A stretch of DNA of 42,628 nt from Shewanella surugensis. Its GTDB lineage: Bacteria > Pseudomonadota > Gammaproteobacteria > Enterobacterales > Shewanellaceae. Shown one piece after another: positions 1 to 9,746 of the stretch; position 1 is the first letter of the stretch, and each line of letters begins with the position of its first letter. The DNA is taken from contig NZ_JAKIKS010000042.1 of NCBI RefSeq assembly GCF_023284005.1, positions 1 to 42,628 of the forward strand, read 5' to 3'. The notes below the pieces were generated by a model, which was not told where the DNA came from, made no database searches, and worked only from the letters and a program-made list of their open reading frames with translations. The translations under genes were made by a program, and so were the position numbers.

Positions 1-1
1 T

Positions 2-82
2 TGCGGTGCGCCAAGTCAGCGAAATAAGCTAAAAAAGGCGAGTTGGGACGATGATTACAGGGCAAAAGTTTTCTTTGGTTAA
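2..82 (+). pseudogene. C-terminal tail of an unidentified ORF (partial, cut by window edge)
   Basis: An open frame enters from the window edge and stops at a TAA at 80-82, giving 26 residues rich in charged amino acids (ending WDDDYRAKVFFG). I do not recognise the family. It is followed by GC-rich inverted repeats and then AT-rich DNA, a pattern common at the end of an insertion sequence, but no transposase motif is visible in the part present. Confidence 0.3.
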
Positions 83-103
83 TTATCCGACAAAGTATGC
101 TCC

Positions 104-165
104 CGCCCTGACGCGAAGCGGGGTATTAATATACTGAAAGACTAAAACTTACGCAGCCAGCTGCG
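104..165. repeat. GC-rich inverted repeats, possible IS end
   Basis: A short dyad (CCCGC ... GCGGG) lies near 104-124 and a perfect one (CGCAGC-CA-GCTGCG) at 152-165. Both follow the partial ORF and precede the glycosyltransferase gene. They could be a terminator or the subterminal structure of a mobile element. The rest of 83-262 shows nothing else I can name. Confidence 0.3.
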
Positions 166-262
166 GGGAATCAGACCCACTGAGATTGAAATTTGAAGGA
201 AATCAGGAATAACTTCTATACTTGATGCTAATGTGAAATATCGATTCAAATGTACCCTCTAG

Positions 263-1762
263 ATGAATGGATTAAATAAAATGCTTAATTACCTAAAAAG
301 CCAGCAAATATTGCGCTGGTACTTATTACTTTTACCCACACTCTGGTCTATTTTATTTCTGGCTAACTTTCTTTGGAATATCAACCCTCAAGCAGGTAAT
401 TATTTTGCTTTATTTATCTGGGGATTACAAGCCATCATGATGCTATTGATGATGCTGGCTAGCGGCTATTTTTTCACGAAGATGTTAATTGAGGATAAAA
501 AAATAATAACACAACAAGAAAAAGCAAACACAAAGCATTTAATCATATTACCTTGCTACAAGGAGCCCATTGAAGTCATAAATCAATCACTTACTTACTT
601 ATTAAATCAAACGATTAATACTAAAAACAATGTTATTCTCATTGTTAGCTTTGAAGAAAAAAGCCCACAATTAGAAGAATCAAGACAGTTTTTACTTGAA
701 ACATACCAAGAGCAATTTTACTTCTTTAATATTTGTGTACACCCAGAAAATATCACCAAAGAAATACCAGGAAAGTGTAGCAATGAGCGGTTTGCTGTAA
801 AGTATGCTCTGTCTATTCTAGACAAAAAAAACTGTGAGTTTACCGTTAACAATACACTGATCACAGTGATGGATTCAGATACACTTTTACATCGCCGCTA
901 TTTAGAATATATCGCCAATGATTTTGAAAGGCAGGGCCAAACTAGAGGCTTTAATATTATTTGGCAAGCCGCTTTATTCTATAATTGGAATTTAAATCAC
1001 TCATCTTTTTTTACACGGATCACCGCTCTGTTTAGGAGCATTTGGATGATAGGTTTTAATATTCCTTTTCAAGTCCATTCAATGAGTGTTTACTCATCAT
1101 CTTTAAAGCTGTGCATCGATAATGATTTTTTTGATCCCACTTACCAAATGGAAGACATGCATTATTTTGTCTCTTCGATGAATACCCGAATGGGTAAAGT
1201 CAAATTGCACCCTATTTATCTGCCCGTGATCTGTGGCCCAACTTCAGGTGAAAACTGGCAAGAAGAATTAAGTGAGTGGCATAGGCAAGCAAAAAGGTGG
1301 AGTATAGGTGCATTTGAAATCTTTCATTATATATGCACTAAAGCGCCCAATATGGGGCTCATGATCACAGCTCGCCTAGCGTTAACGTTAACCTTACTTT
1401 ACGGTCTTTTTCAAAGTATTATTTTTTTTGCAACCTTAATTGCTATCCCCGTTTTACATCATTATCAACAAACGGCTGATGCACAGCTGTGGTATATTTT
1501 CGGCATGATCCCTTGGCTATTCATCATTTGGGTATTTTGCATTGATAGGCTTTTTGTGCACTTTTTTAATCTAGAAAAAGAAAAAGTCGGCCTTTTTCGT
1601 AATATATTACATATCTTCCTTACTCCCTTTGTATTACTTTCATACAATCTAGTATCATTTTTTTCACTGCATATACTGGCAATACGTGGAAAATCGGTTT
1701 GTAAACATGATCCTTCCGAAAAATCTAATCTCGCCAAATTCAAACAAAATAGCCCAAAATAA
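263..1762 (+). CDS. Family 2 glycosyltransferase, membrane-embedded, QxxRW type
   Basis: A 499-residue inner-membrane glycosyltransferase. Two hydrophobic segments (about 17-39 and 47-75) precede a cytosolic GT2 domain. The nucleotide-binding start is LIILPCYKEP near 93-102, the metal-binding DSD is at 204-206, the acceptor-side MED at 296-298, and Q342-R345-W346 forms the QxxRW motif of processive beta-glycan synthases. At least three more membrane segments follow (about 370-398, 410-428, 450-472). By family knowledge it should transfer sugars from a nucleotide sugar to a growing polysaccharide; the polymer cannot be told from sequence. No PilZ domain or other biosynthesis genes are adjacent, so it stands alone. 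There is no convincing Shine-Dalgarno sequence before the ATG at 263; Met7 (281) is an alternative start. Confidence 0.8.
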   Translation: MNGLNKMLNYLKSQQILRWYLLLLPTLWSILFLANFLWNINPQAGNYFALFIWGLQAIMMLLMMLASGYFFTKMLIEDKKIITQQEKANTKHLIILPCYKEPIEVINQSLTYLLNQTINTKNNVILIVSFEEKSPQLEESRQFLLETYQEQFYFFNICVHPENITKEIPGKCSNERFAVKYALSILDKKNCEFTVNNTLITVMDSDTLLHRRYLEYIANDFERQGQTRGFNIIWQAALFYNWNLNHSSFFTRITALFRSIWMIGFNIPFQVHSMSVYSSSLKLCIDNDFFDPTYQMEDMHYFVSSMNTRMGKVKLHPIYLPVICGPTSGENWQEELSEWHRQAKRWSIGAFEIFHYICTKAPNMGLMITARLALTLTLLYGLFQSIIFFATLIAIPVLHHYQQTADAQLWYIFGMIPWLFIIWVFCIDRLFVHFFNLEKEKVGLFRNILHIFLTPFVLLSYNLVSFFSLHILAIRGKSVCKHDPSEKSNLAKFKQNSPK

Positions 1763-1898
1763 CCTAATTTCAACTTCCATCAGCAAACAGTTAAACCTAA
1801 GTAAAAAAAACTAAACTTATTCATTTTGCGGCCGATATGCATATTACGTTTTATATTCACGTGATTTTACACGAGTAAACACAACGATGGAGTCCTCT

Positions 1899-3920
1899 AT
1901 GAAAATGAATGTCGCTACACGTGTAATAGGAGGGTTTAGTGTCGTCACCTTGCTATTAATTATATTAGGTACCGCTTCTTTACTCACCAATAATAAATTA
2001 AAAACCAGCACTAGTGTATTACAATATGTCAGTATCCCAGCATTAAAATCAAGTAACTCTTTATCAAGCTCATTGTTTCTCCAAGAAAAACAAAATATCA
2101 CCGCATTTTATAGCCAAGACCCCAACGAAATCCCAAACTTAAAATCTAATTTTGATACATACAGCCAGCAGTTTACTGATGAACTCGATGCATTATCATC
2201 ACAAGTTAAAAATGAAGCTGATTTTAATGTCGTCCTTTCTAATTTAAAAAGCAATTATCAGGCATTCGAAAAGTATAGTAGGAGTATGCTTCAAACTCAC
2301 GAAACCACGCTACTAACACAAAAAAGCCTTATAGATAAAATGGATGTAATAGAAACCACAGCGGATGATACCGCTTCCTACTTACTCGATTTAATTGATC
2401 TTGAAATTAGCGATGACTCACAAGAACAACAAATAGCATCCATCGCTAGTGGTATCGACACGGGGTTTACTGGCATTGTAAGTACCAGCTATGATTTACT
2501 ACAAACACCTGATAAAACTAAGTTTAATACGATAAAAAAAGAGCTTACTTTCATTGTAAGTGACACAAAAAATAAGCTCCGTTATTTGTCTGAAACATGG
2601 GGCTATGTCATTGATGATCATTTAATACAAAAAATTAATGATGAAGCGGCAAGACTGTTTGCATTAATTGAAGATGGCAACTCCATTTTAGTGTTGAAAA
2701 GTAGAACGATTGATAGCCAAATTGCGGCCGTTGATTTGCTCGCCCAAGTTGAACAAGAATTTAGCAATACCAATGAATCAATGAAAAAACTGACCCATGC
2801 CATTGAGTCTATGTCTCAAGACATCAGCCATACCGCCATAGATAATATTAATGCTGCCAGTATTAATACGCTTATTTTAGGGATCATCGCTATTATTGTT
2901 GCCATTTTGGTGAGCATTGCCGTTATACGTCCACTGACACGTTCATTAAACAGTGTGAATCAAGCCTTCAATATTTTAGCCTCTGGTGATTTAACCCATA
3001 AACTCAATGAAGAAGGTCATGATGAATTTGCAAAACTTGCAGGCAATTGTAATCGTCTGATCGACAGTCTGCGTAATCTAATACAAGGGATCTTGCATCG
3101 CTCTGATCAACTTGCCGCAGCCGCTGAAGAAACATCGGCTATCACTGCACAAACAACCGTTGGGATCCAAGAACAAAAAAACCAAGTCGATCAAGTTGCA
3201 ATCGCGACAACACAATTACATTCTAGCGCACAACAAGTCACCACCAGTGCCAATGCGGCGTTAATTGAAATCAAAGCCGCTGATAATGAAAGTCAGCACA
3301 TGCGTCTTATCGCCGATGAAAATAAACAAACCATTTTAGCCCTTGCCGAAGAAGTCACCAAGGCAGGTCAAGTCATTAACCAATTACATGCAGATAGTGC
3401 ATCAATCGGCTCCATTTTAGATGTCATTCGCAGTATTGCTGACCAAACCAATTTGCTCGCCCTCAATGCCGCTATTGAAGCGGCTCGCGCAGGAGAACAA
3501 GGGCGAGGCTTTGCCGTTGTGGCTGATGAAGTACGTAGCCTTGCTTCTCGCACACAAGCTTCTACCCAGGAAATACAACAAATGATCGAAGTGCTTCAGC
3601 AAGGGGCCGAGCAAGCTGTATCGGTGATGGAACTGGGTAAACTGCAAGCCAATTCTTGCGTAGAAAAAACAGAGCAGGCGAATAATGCCTTAGAAAGTAT
3701 TAGTCATGCCGTTCACAAAGCACATGATTCAGGTACTCATATCACCCAAGCGGCACAAGAACAACATATGGTTAGCCAGCAAGTATCAGAGAAACTTGAG
3801 CATATAGCCTCGATCTCAGAAGAAACAGCCACTGGTGCCGATCAAACCGCACAATCGAGTCATCAAGTCGCCCAACTTGCTGAAGAGTTACAAGCATCAG
3901 TAAAAGAATTTAAAATCTAA
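1899..3920 (+). CDS. Methyl-accepting chemotaxis protein
   Basis: A 673-residue transmembrane chemoreceptor. One membrane segment lies at the N-terminus, followed by a large, mostly helical periplasmic sensor of about 290 residues. A second membrane segment, a HAMP domain of about 50 residues and a long cytoplasmic coiled coil come next. The signalling hairpin tip is unmistakable ([20 protein letters not shown], encoded near 3436-3495). It should pass ligand signals to CheA/CheW. I place the start at 1899, not the upstream in-frame ATG at 1887, because a GGAG at 1889-1892 sits six bases before 1899. The ligand is unknown; the sensor does not look like a Cache or PAS fold by eye. An intrinsic terminator follows directly. 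Confidence 0.92.
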   Translation: MKMNVATRVIGGFSVVTLLLIILGTASLLTNNKLKTSTSVLQYVSIPALKSSNSLSSSLFLQEKQNITAFYSQDPNEIPNLKSNFDTYSQQFTDELDALSSQVKNEADFNVVLSNLKSNYQAFEKYSRSMLQTHETTLLTQKSLIDKMDVIETTADDTASYLLDLIDLEISDDSQEQQIASIASGIDTGFTGIVSTSYDLLQTPDKTKFNTIKKELTFIVSDTKNKLRYLSETWGYVIDDHLIQKINDEAARLFALIEDGNSILVLKSRTIDSQIAAVDLLAQVEQEFSNTNESMKKLTHAIESMSQDISHTAIDNINAASINTLILGIIAIIVAILVSIAVIRPLTRSLNSVNQAFNILASGDLTHKLNEEGHDEFAKLAGNCNRLIDSLRNLIQGILHRSDQLAAAAEETSAITAQTTVGIQEQKNQVDQVAIATTQLHSSAQQVTTSANAALIEIKAADNESQHMRLIADENKQTILALAEEVTKAGQVINQLHADSASIGSILDVIRSIADQTNLLALNAAIEAARAGEQGRGFAVVADEVRSLASRTQASTQEIQQMIEVLQQGAEQAVSVMELGKLQANSCVEKTEQANNALESISHAVHKAHDSGTHITQAAQEQHMVSQQVSEKLEHIASISEETATGADQTAQSSHQVAQLAEELQASVKEFKI

Positions 3921-3962
3921 GACATATTCCAAGTCAGTTGGCTATTGTTATCTCTCTACAGA

Positions 3963-3992
3963 AAAATACCGAACGAGATGTTCGGTATTTTT
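3963..3992 (+). terminator. Intrinsic terminator of the chemoreceptor gene
   Basis: A perfect 12-bp stem (AAAATACCGAAC / GTTCGGTATTTT) with a 5-nt loop runs into a short T-tract, 42 bases after the stop codon. Confidence 0.85.
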
Positions 3993-4013
3993 ATACTGGA
4001 TTACCTTATTTAA

Positions 4014-4237
4014 CCTGAACTCGGGATAATGAGTGTCAAACAATCTCAATATTTCATTTAAAGTCAACAACTTAAAAAAACTGGTTATTCTTTATTTTCA
4101 TATTTGGCTTAATGCCAAAACTTTTGTCGATATCAAGGCGGGATTTCGTATCTAATAGCTGGCTATTAGTAGAAAACACAACACAGATAGGGGCAAAAAT
4201 AGCGGTATTAAGCGGCGCTGCTTATCCCGAGTTCAGG
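4014..4237. mobile_element. MITE-like element with terminal inverted repeats and target duplication
   Basis: Perfect terminal inverted repeats (CCTGAACTCGGGATAA at 4014-4029, its complement at 4222-4237) bound 224 bp with no ORF. They are flanked by the 8-bp direct repeat TTATTTAA (4006-4013 and 4238-4245). The flank is partly palindromic, so other boundaries also fit: 17-bp ends with a 6-bp duplication, 18 with 4, or 19 with 2. The structure is that of a non-autonomous element mobilised in trans by a related transposase. The parental IS family cannot be named from the sequence. It lies between two convergent genes, in a neutral position. Confidence 0.75.
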
Positions 4238-4250
4238 TTATTTAATCATA

Positions 4251-4640
4251 CTAACTACCCGCAATCCGTGCTTCTATTACTGATGTAATAGCACTCGATG
4301 CATATCCTTTCGTTTTAGCCCAATCAACAATGGTTTTCCCATCAGCCTCCACTGACTTTAATTCTTTTACAGATAAGCGCTTGGCAACAAATGTACCGAT
4401 GCTATCAGACTTAGAATCCAATGCAGTTCGCAATAAGCTTTGCCCATCGCATGAAATTGCCGAATAAATATTCCTTAGTTTTAAGCGATTTTCTTTCAAT
4501 TTCTTCCGTAAACGATTTTTATCATCGCTTTGAACATAATTACAAATATTAGCAACCAATTGTTGTGGATCAGCATGCACAGGTACTGAAAATGAAGATG
4601 CTATAATCAACGCAGCCATCGCTGTGGGTAACAAACGCAT
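4251..4640 (-). CDS. DUF3718 family periplasmic protein
   Basis: A 129-residue exported protein. It has a Sec signal peptide (MRLLPTAMAALIIASSFSVP, cleavage near AHA-like VHA-DP) and a mature region with two cysteines (NICNYVQ, ISCDGQ) and the RLRKKLKENRLKLRNIY segment typical of DUF3718. Its function is not established. The start is set at 4640 because AAGGAG lies seven bases upstream and the signal peptide begins there; an open frame continues upstream to 4715 without support. It lies downstream of folA, separated by a terminator-like hairpin, so it probably has its own promoter in the 4641-4731 gap. Confidence 0.75.
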   Translation of the reverse strand: MRLLPTAMAALIIASSFSVPVHADPQQLVANICNYVQSDDKNRLRKKLKENRLKLRNIYSAISCDGQSLLRTALDSKSDSIGTFVAKRLSVKELKSVEADGKTIVDWAKTKGYASSAITSVIEARIAGS

Positions 4641-4673
4641 CGGGCACTCCTTTATCTTATTTTTATCAACCCA

Positions 4674-4698
4674 AAGAAAGCACCAACCAGTGCTTTTT
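4674..4698 (-). terminator. Bidirectional hairpin between folA and the DUF3718 gene
   Basis: AAAGCAC-N6-GTGCTTT forms a 7-bp stem with A/T runs on both sides. It can terminate folA transcription on the minus strand. A second dyad (ATGTTAAA at 4714-4721, TTTAACAT at 4731-4738) overlaps the folA stop. Confidence 0.5.
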
Positions 4699-4731
4699 AA
4701 TCCTTTGAATAACATGTTAAACCAAGGTAAT

Positions 4732-5214
4732 TTAACATTTTTTAACCAAGTTTATAAAGGAATATTCCAATCCAGAGCTATTTTTTTCTACAATTTTGCA
4801 CTCTTCATGCCAAGAGCCATCATCCCAGTGAGGAAAAAAAGTATCTCCTTCTACATCGAGTTTAATTTCAGTTAAATATAGACGCTCAGCTTTAGGTAAC
4901 ATCGCAGAATATAATTGCCCGCCCCCAATAATCACTAGCTCATCACTCTGCCCTGCTGCCATTATTGCCGAGTCAATTGAATCAACAATGGTGATCCCTG
5001 ATGCTGAAAAATGTTCCTGCCTTGTAATAACAATATTATGCCTTCCAGGTAAGGGGCGACCGATAGATTCAAAGGTTTTTCTTCCCATCACTATGGGCTT
5101 ATCCATTGTCATTGCCTTAAAGTGACGTAGATCTTCAGGCAAATGCCAAGGCATTTGATTATCTTTACCAATCACCCTGTTATTCGCCATTGCCGCAATC
5201 ATAGCGATTCTCAT
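4732..5214 (-). CDS. folA: Dihydrofolate reductase
   Basis: A 160-residue cytosolic enzyme that reduces dihydrofolate to tetrahydrofolate with NADPH. The family landmarks are all present: the N-terminal strand MRIAMIAAMANNRVIG, the substrate loop MPWHLPEDLRHF with the catalytic acid, the NADPH-binding VMGRKTFESIGRPLPGR, and VIIGGGQLYSAML. The length is normal for bacterial chromosomal FolA. It is monocistronic or read together with the DUF3718 gene downstream. No sign of transfer or damage. Confidence 0.96.
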   Translation of the reverse strand: MRIAMIAAMANNRVIGKDNQMPWHLPEDLRHFKAMTMDKPIVMGRKTFESIGRPLPGRHNIVITRQEHFSASGITIVDSIDSAIMAAGQSDELVIIGGGQLYSAMLPKAERLYLTEIKLDVEGDTFFPHWDDGSWHEECKIVEKNSSGLEYSFINLVKKC

Positions 5215-5308
5215 AATATGTCCAATTTTAGCTAATTCAGTTAAAGGCGATCTTACCTATAAGAAAGAAGAAAACACAAGTCAATCATGAGCCTTTCACC
5301 ACAAAAAA

Positions 5309-6622
5309 TCACCTCGACTTTCTGAGCAGTAAACAAAAAAATATCATCAAAATCGTGGGTAGTAGCCAAGTCAACTCTTCCGTCTGAAGGGGCATAAAAG
5401 ACAAAAAGTGCATATTGATGCCTACCTGAGTTAATGCATCGATACTGCTAAATATTAGCGCCACACAAACAATTAAAAGGTGGGATAATGCGGGAAATGC
5501 AAACCTTGAGGTTAAGAACGTTGACACAATCAGTGCGATCGCCATAGGATAAACCACTCGTAATACAGGCGCACTGATGTGTATTAAAGCAGGTAAACCC
5601 ACATTGGTGACGACAATACAAATAATAGAAAATATAATAAGGTAAGTTGTATAAGATAATCTAGGGAGCTGCTCATGAAAAAATTCCGCACACGCACCTA
5701 ATACACCAACCGCTGTTGTAAGACAGGCTAATGTCACAACTATTGATAATAATATCAGTCCAACATCATGAAAATGTTCAGTCACGTAACGAGTGAGGAT
5801 CACTACGCCATCACGAGGAGGACTTACAAAATCTTTTGACGTCGCCCCTAAATAAAAAAGAGATATATAAACAAACGCTAACCCCAAAGCTGCAATTAAT
5901 GCTGCTATCACCAAATATCGTGTTTGAATCCTTTTCTTATTAATGCCCTTTTGACGCAACACATCAATTAATAAAATGCCGAAAACCAATGCCCCTAACG
6001 CATCCATGGTGTTGTAACCTTGCAAAATGCCACTGCTAAAAGGGTTAAGGATATAATCCCCCTGAGGAGAACCTATAACAGAACTTGGTAACACCACCAC
6101 AGAGATAGCCAGTCCAATCAGTAACATGATCAATATAGGAGTCAATACTTTACCGACAGTATCAATTAATTTTCCGGGAGAGAAAGCAAAAAATAACACC
6201 ACAGTAAAAAAAACGACACTAAAGAAACAGTGCACTAAGTTCACACTCAACCCCAAAAAATTTAAATTAGGTAACGCCCCCTTTAAAAATGGTGAAACAC
6301 CGATGTCGTAAGCAACAAGTGCGGTTCGGGGAACACCAAAGGCTGGACCAATAATGATAAAAATAATGAAAGATAACAAGGTTGCTAAGCCTTTAGGCAA
6401 CAAGCCCAACACTTTCCCATTCGATTTTGCCACCGCAATTAAGGCTATCAAAGGTAAACCAACAGCCGTTAATAGAAAGCCAAACATGGCTAGCATCATA
6501 TTTTTGCCAGCCATAAAACCAATTAAAGGCGGGAAAATCAAATTGCCAGCACCTAAGAAAAAAGCAAAAGTCATAAAACCTAATGCCAAGGTATCTTTAC
6601 GATTTAATGTATGGGTGCTCAC
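5309..6622 (-). CDS. brnQ: Branched-chain amino acid carrier BrnQ, copy 1
   Basis: A 437-residue LIVCS-family transporter (Na+ or H+ coupled uptake of Leu, Ile, Val) with about 12 hydrophobic helices. The family-typical N-terminus (TLALGFMTFAFFLGAGNLIFPP) and FVYISLFYLGATS are clear. It starts at a GTG (6620-6622), with GGA six bases upstream. It is a paralogue of the gene just upstream: the two are readily alignable along their whole length. They are separated by 240 bp, so this copy may have its own promoter. Which copy is specialised for which substrate cannot be told. Confidence 0.93.
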   Translation of the reverse strand: MSTHTLNRKDTLALGFMTFAFFLGAGNLIFPPLIGFMAGKNMMLAMFGFLLTAVGLPLIALIAVAKSNGKVLGLLPKGLATLLSFIIFIIIGPAFGVPRTALVAYDIGVSPFLKGALPNLNFLGLSVNLVHCFFSVVFFTVVLFFAFSPGKLIDTVGKVLTPILIMLLIGLAISVVVLPSSVIGSPQGDYILNPFSSGILQGYNTMDALGALVFGILLIDVLRQKGINKKRIQTRYLVIAALIAALGLAFVYISLFYLGATSKDFVSPPRDGVVILTRYVTEHFHDVGLILLSIVVTLACLTTAVGVLGACAEFFHEQLPRLSYTTYLIIFSIICIVVTNVGLPALIHISAPVLRVVYPMAIALIVSTFLTSRFAFPALSHLLIVCVALIFSSIDALTQVGINMHFLSFMPLQTEELTWLLPTILMIFFCLLLRKSR

Positions 6623-6862
6623 TCTTTATCCATAATGATTGAAGGCCATATAAAAACTGTAGCAGTTAATGCACTCTATTGACTTGAAGAAACAACATTC
6701 AGATAAATGAAAACAGATTTAATGGATATGCGATAAAACCTCACTCGATATATGAGGCTCGATTTAAACTGAACGGCTATACCCAAACCGACTAAAATAC
6801 ATTAAAGATATATATTTCAGTTGGCTGGGGATAATAAACTAGGAATAAACAGGCATCACTTC

Positions 6863-8215
6863 TTAAGCCAGAGTCTCTGCTATGTTTTTATCTTGACGTT
6901 TCTCGCCTTTCAAAAATAAACACCCCAGAATGGTCACTACCGTCGGTAATAGCCATGCCATACCATGGTGTTGTAACGGCATGAAATCCAGTACATCAAC
7001 ATTCACTCCAGCCTCTTTTAAACCATCAACCACGCCAAACAATAACGCCACGCTCAATACTAATCGATGTGAAAAAACAGGATGAGCAAAACGTTCAGTT
7101 AAAAAAGTGACGAGTACTAACGCTATAGCAACGGGATAAATCATCATAAGTACAGGCACGCTAATGCTGATCAGCTCTGATAAACCCACATTGGCGACTA
7201 ATGCACAAATAATACTAAGGATCACCACAAAAAATCGATATGAGATTGCAGGAAAAGTTTCATTGAAAAATTCAGAACAAGCGCTTAATAGGCCCACGGC
7301 CGTTGTTAAACACGCCAAAGTCACCACACTCGATAATAATACCAGTCCAAAAGAGCCGAACTCTCTTACCACATAGTTCGTTAAAATTTGTCCGCCGTTA
7401 GTCACATTTAAGGCTAAATCACCCGCTGTCGCGCCTAAGTAGAAAAGCGAGATATACACGAAAGCTAAGCCAGTTGCGGCAATTAACGCGGCTCTAATTA
7501 AATATTGCGTTTGTATTTTAGGACTTTCAATGCCCTTTTTACGAAGAATATCAATAATCAAGATACCGAAGATCAATGATGCTAGCGCATCCATTGTATT
7601 ATAGCCTTCTAAAATCCCAGTAATTAATGGGTGAGATGCATAATCTCCAGAGGCGGCTTGAACATCCGATCCCGGTAAAATTATCACAGAAACAGCCAAG
7701 CCCACTAACAATAACAATAAAATCGGGGTTAATACTTTACCGACATTATCCAGTAATTTACCAGGAAAAAGTGCAAATACCATAGAAACAGAAAAAAAAG
7801 CAAAAGTATAAAGTAATTGAGCAAGATTAAAGGTGAGATTGGCGATTTGAACTGTTGCACTAGTATCATCTAAAAAAGGTTTTAATCCCACTTCAAATGC
7901 CACTAACCCTGTTCTAGGAGCAGCAAAAGCAGGACCAATAATAATAAAAATTGTCACAGCAAATAACGTGGCGATACCTACGGGTAACAAGGCCATAATT
8001 TTACCATTCGCTTTCGCCACGGCAATCAAAGCAAGCAAAGGTAAACCGACTGCGGTAAACAGAAAGCCAAACATTGCAAATGTCATATTCTCACCGGCTA
8101 AAAAGCCTGTGAGTGGAGGAAAAATCAAATTTCCTGCGCCTAAAAAGAACGCAAAGGTCATAAAACCTAAGCCTAAAGTGTCCGCCAAACTTAATTGATT
8201 CTTTTGCAAAGTCAC
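6863..8215 (-). CDS. brnQ: Branched-chain amino acid carrier BrnQ, copy 2
   Basis: A 450-residue LIVCS-family inner-membrane carrier with the same fold and motifs as its neighbour (LGLGFMTFAFFLGAGNLIFP, FVYISLFYLGATAG, MPLQHHGMAWLLPTVV). It extends a little further at the C-terminus with a charged tail (KGEKRQDKNIAETLA). The start is a GTG at 8213-8215 with a weak GGGA upstream. The tandem pair points to a local duplication followed by divergence. A candidate promoter lies at 8250-8278. Confidence 0.93.
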   Translation of the reverse strand: MTLQKNQLSLADTLGLGFMTFAFFLGAGNLIFPPLTGFLAGENMTFAMFGFLFTAVGLPLLALIAVAKANGKIMALLPVGIATLFAVTIFIIIGPAFAAPRTGLVAFEVGLKPFLDDTSATVQIANLTFNLAQLLYTFAFFSVSMVFALFPGKLLDNVGKVLTPILLLLLVGLAVSVIILPGSDVQAASGDYASHPLITGILEGYNTMDALASLIFGILIIDILRKKGIESPKIQTQYLIRAALIAATGLAFVYISLFYLGATAGDLALNVTNGGQILTNYVVREFGSFGLVLLSSVVTLACLTTAVGLLSACSEFFNETFPAISYRFFVVILSIICALVANVGLSELISISVPVLMMIYPVAIALVLVTFLTERFAHPVFSHRLVLSVALLFGVVDGLKEAGVNVDVLDFMPLQHHGMAWLLPTVVTILGCLFLKGEKRQDKNIAETLA

Positions 8216-8249
8216 TATCCCATTTTACTATTAAAAAATAGACGATTAG

Positions 8250-8278
8250 CTTCTATTTATAAGCCCGAACATTGTCAA
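8250..8278 (-). promoter_or_regulatory. Candidate sigma-70 promoter of brnQ copy 2
   Basis: On the minus strand TTGACA is followed, after 17 bases, by TAGAAG. Transcription would begin about 28 bases before the GTG start. The -35 is perfect, the -10 only fair. Confidence 0.45.
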
Positions 8279-8831
8279 ATCAAGTTTGTTATAAATGTAC
8301 AGCGCTAACCTAGAAAACTCATCATCCAAAATACACCACATCATTTCTGCCATTGGCCATTTGGTCTTTTTTATATATTTATCTACTATGAATTGATTAT
8401 TATCTCGCCCTTAGAAAAGAAGCCAACTACCTAAATTCGAAGAATACAACTTCAAAGATATATAGATAAAGAGTCAGTATTTACCACACAAAAAAATCAT
8501 GGACAACATTATCCCCCTCACTCATAGACCAAAGAACAAATAAAACCAAAACACGAGCATAATAAAAACCAAAAACAAACTTATACGCAACATAAAACCA
8601 CTTAATTACTCATAACTTTCATGCTCAATCAAAATATGCATTTTAGATTCATTTACGTAAGGAATATCTGTTCACCTTGACTTCATCATCCACTCATAAA
8701 AATAGAAAAATCCATTATAAAAATGTCACTTTCAAGCGTTCCGCTACGTTTTAACATTAAATTTAATCAAAAAATCCATTTATATTCCGCTATAACTTAA
8801 GAGTGTCTTACTTGTCTACTCGGAAACCTGC
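8279..8831. other. AT-rich divergent intergenic region, nothing recognised
   Basis: About 550 bp between the brnQ pair and the rsfS operon. It is strongly AT-rich and has no credible ORF on either strand. I see no repeat, RNA gene or operator apart from the promoters listed at its two ends. Confidence 0.5.
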
Positions 8832-8837
8832 TATACT
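8811..8837 (+). promoter_or_regulatory. Candidate promoter of the rsfS-rlmH-mrdA-rodA-mltB operon
   Basis: TATACT at 8832-8837 is a good -10; a poor -35 (TTACTT) lies 18 bases upstream. The leader would be about 30 nt, with AAGG at 8861-8864 as the ribosome-binding site of the GTG start. Confidence 0.5.
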
Positions 8838-8873
8838 GCTGCGCTGTTTTTAAAATTAAAAAGGTAACTTAGC

Positions 8874-9203
8874 GTGGAAAGCGCCCAATTAAAGCAATTT
8901 GTAATCGATAAAATCGAAGATTTGAAAGCAAAAGATATCACCGTACTCGACGTGTCAGAACAATCCAATATTGCCGATTTTATGGTGGTTTGTTCAGGTA
9001 ACTCGAAAACGCATGTGAGATCCATTGCCGAAAATCTAGTCGTAGAATCAAAACGAGCCAACCTCAATATTAAAGGTGTTGAAGGACGTGATACGAGTGA
9101 ATGGGTATTAGTCGATTTAGGTGATGTGATTTTGCATGTTATGCAACAGCAAACCCGTGACTATTATCAACTCGAAAAACTGTGGTCAGAAAAACCCGAA
9201 TAA
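8874..9203 (+). CDS. rsfS: Ribosomal silencing factor RsfS
   Basis: A 109-residue protein of the RsfS/YbeB/Iojap family. By family knowledge it binds L14 on the 50S subunit and blocks subunit joining under nutrient limitation. The motif run [19 protein letters not shown], then VRSIAENL and the C-terminal [14 protein letters not shown] are diagnostic. The start is a GTG at 8874 with AAGG nine bases upstream. It opens the conserved operon; its TAA overlaps the rlmH ATG by one base. Confidence 0.96.
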   Translation: MESAQLKQFVIDKIEDLKAKDITVLDVSEQSNIADFMVVCSGNSKTHVRSIAENLVVESKRANLNIKGVEGRDTSEWVLVDLGDVILHVMQQQTRDYYQLEKLWSEKPE

Positions 9204-9673
9204 TGAAAATTCAGTTAGTCGCCGTTGGCACTCGCATGCCAAATTGGGTCGAGCAAGGGTTTCAAGAATATCAGCGCCGTTTTCCAAGAGATATGGCGCT
9301 TGATCTTGTTGAAATACCGGCAGGGAAACGTGGGAAAAATGCCGATATCCCTCGTATCCTACATAAAGAAGGGGAGTTAATGCTTGCTGCGGTCCCTAAA
9401 AGTAATCATATTGTGAGCCTTGATTTACCCGGTAAAAACTTGACCACGCCCGCCCTCGCCACTCAATTAAATAAATGGCTATTAGATGGAAGAGATGTCA
9501 GTTTATTGATTGGGGGACCAGAAGGATTATCCCCAGCCTGTAAACAAGCTGCAACGCAAAGCTGGTGCTTATCCGCACTGACGTTACCCCACCCCTTAGT
9601 CAGAGTGATTGTCGCAGAAAGTTTATATCGAGCTTGGAGCATTAATAATAATCACCCATATCATAGAGAATAG
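9203..9673 (+). CDS. rlmH: 23S rRNA pseudouridine-1915 N3-methyltransferase
   Basis: A 156-residue SPOUT-class methyltransferase that modifies pseudouridine 1915 in helix 69 of 23S rRNA, using S-adenosylmethionine. The knotted SAM-binding C-terminus is clear: [10 protein letters not shown], then [23 protein letters not shown] and the terminal NHPYHRE. The start is the ATG at 9203, overlapping the rsfS stop (TAATG); a reading frame reaching further upstream to 9182 lies inside rsfS and is not supported. Confidence 0.96.
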   Translation: MKIQLVAVGTRMPNWVEQGFQEYQRRFPRDMALDLVEIPAGKRGKNADIPRILHKEGELMLAAVPKSNHIVSLDLPGKNLTTPALATQLNKWLLDGRDVSLLIGGPEGLSPACKQAATQSWCLSALTLPHPLVRVIVAESLYRAWSINNNHPYHRE

Positions 9674-9746
9674 GCTCGACTAACATATTGCATTGGCATC
9701 TGATAAATTATCGAGCCTGACATTACAGGGTAAGGAGATAGCGTCT

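Noticed and set aside
1465..1773. Minus-strand frame over the glycosyltransferase C-terminus
   Set aside because: No ribosome-binding site or family signal; the plus-strand gene explains the sequence.
4011..4240. The inverted repeats as a simple terminator or rho-independent pair
   Set aside because: The arms are more than 190 bp apart and flanked by a direct repeat, as in a transposed element.
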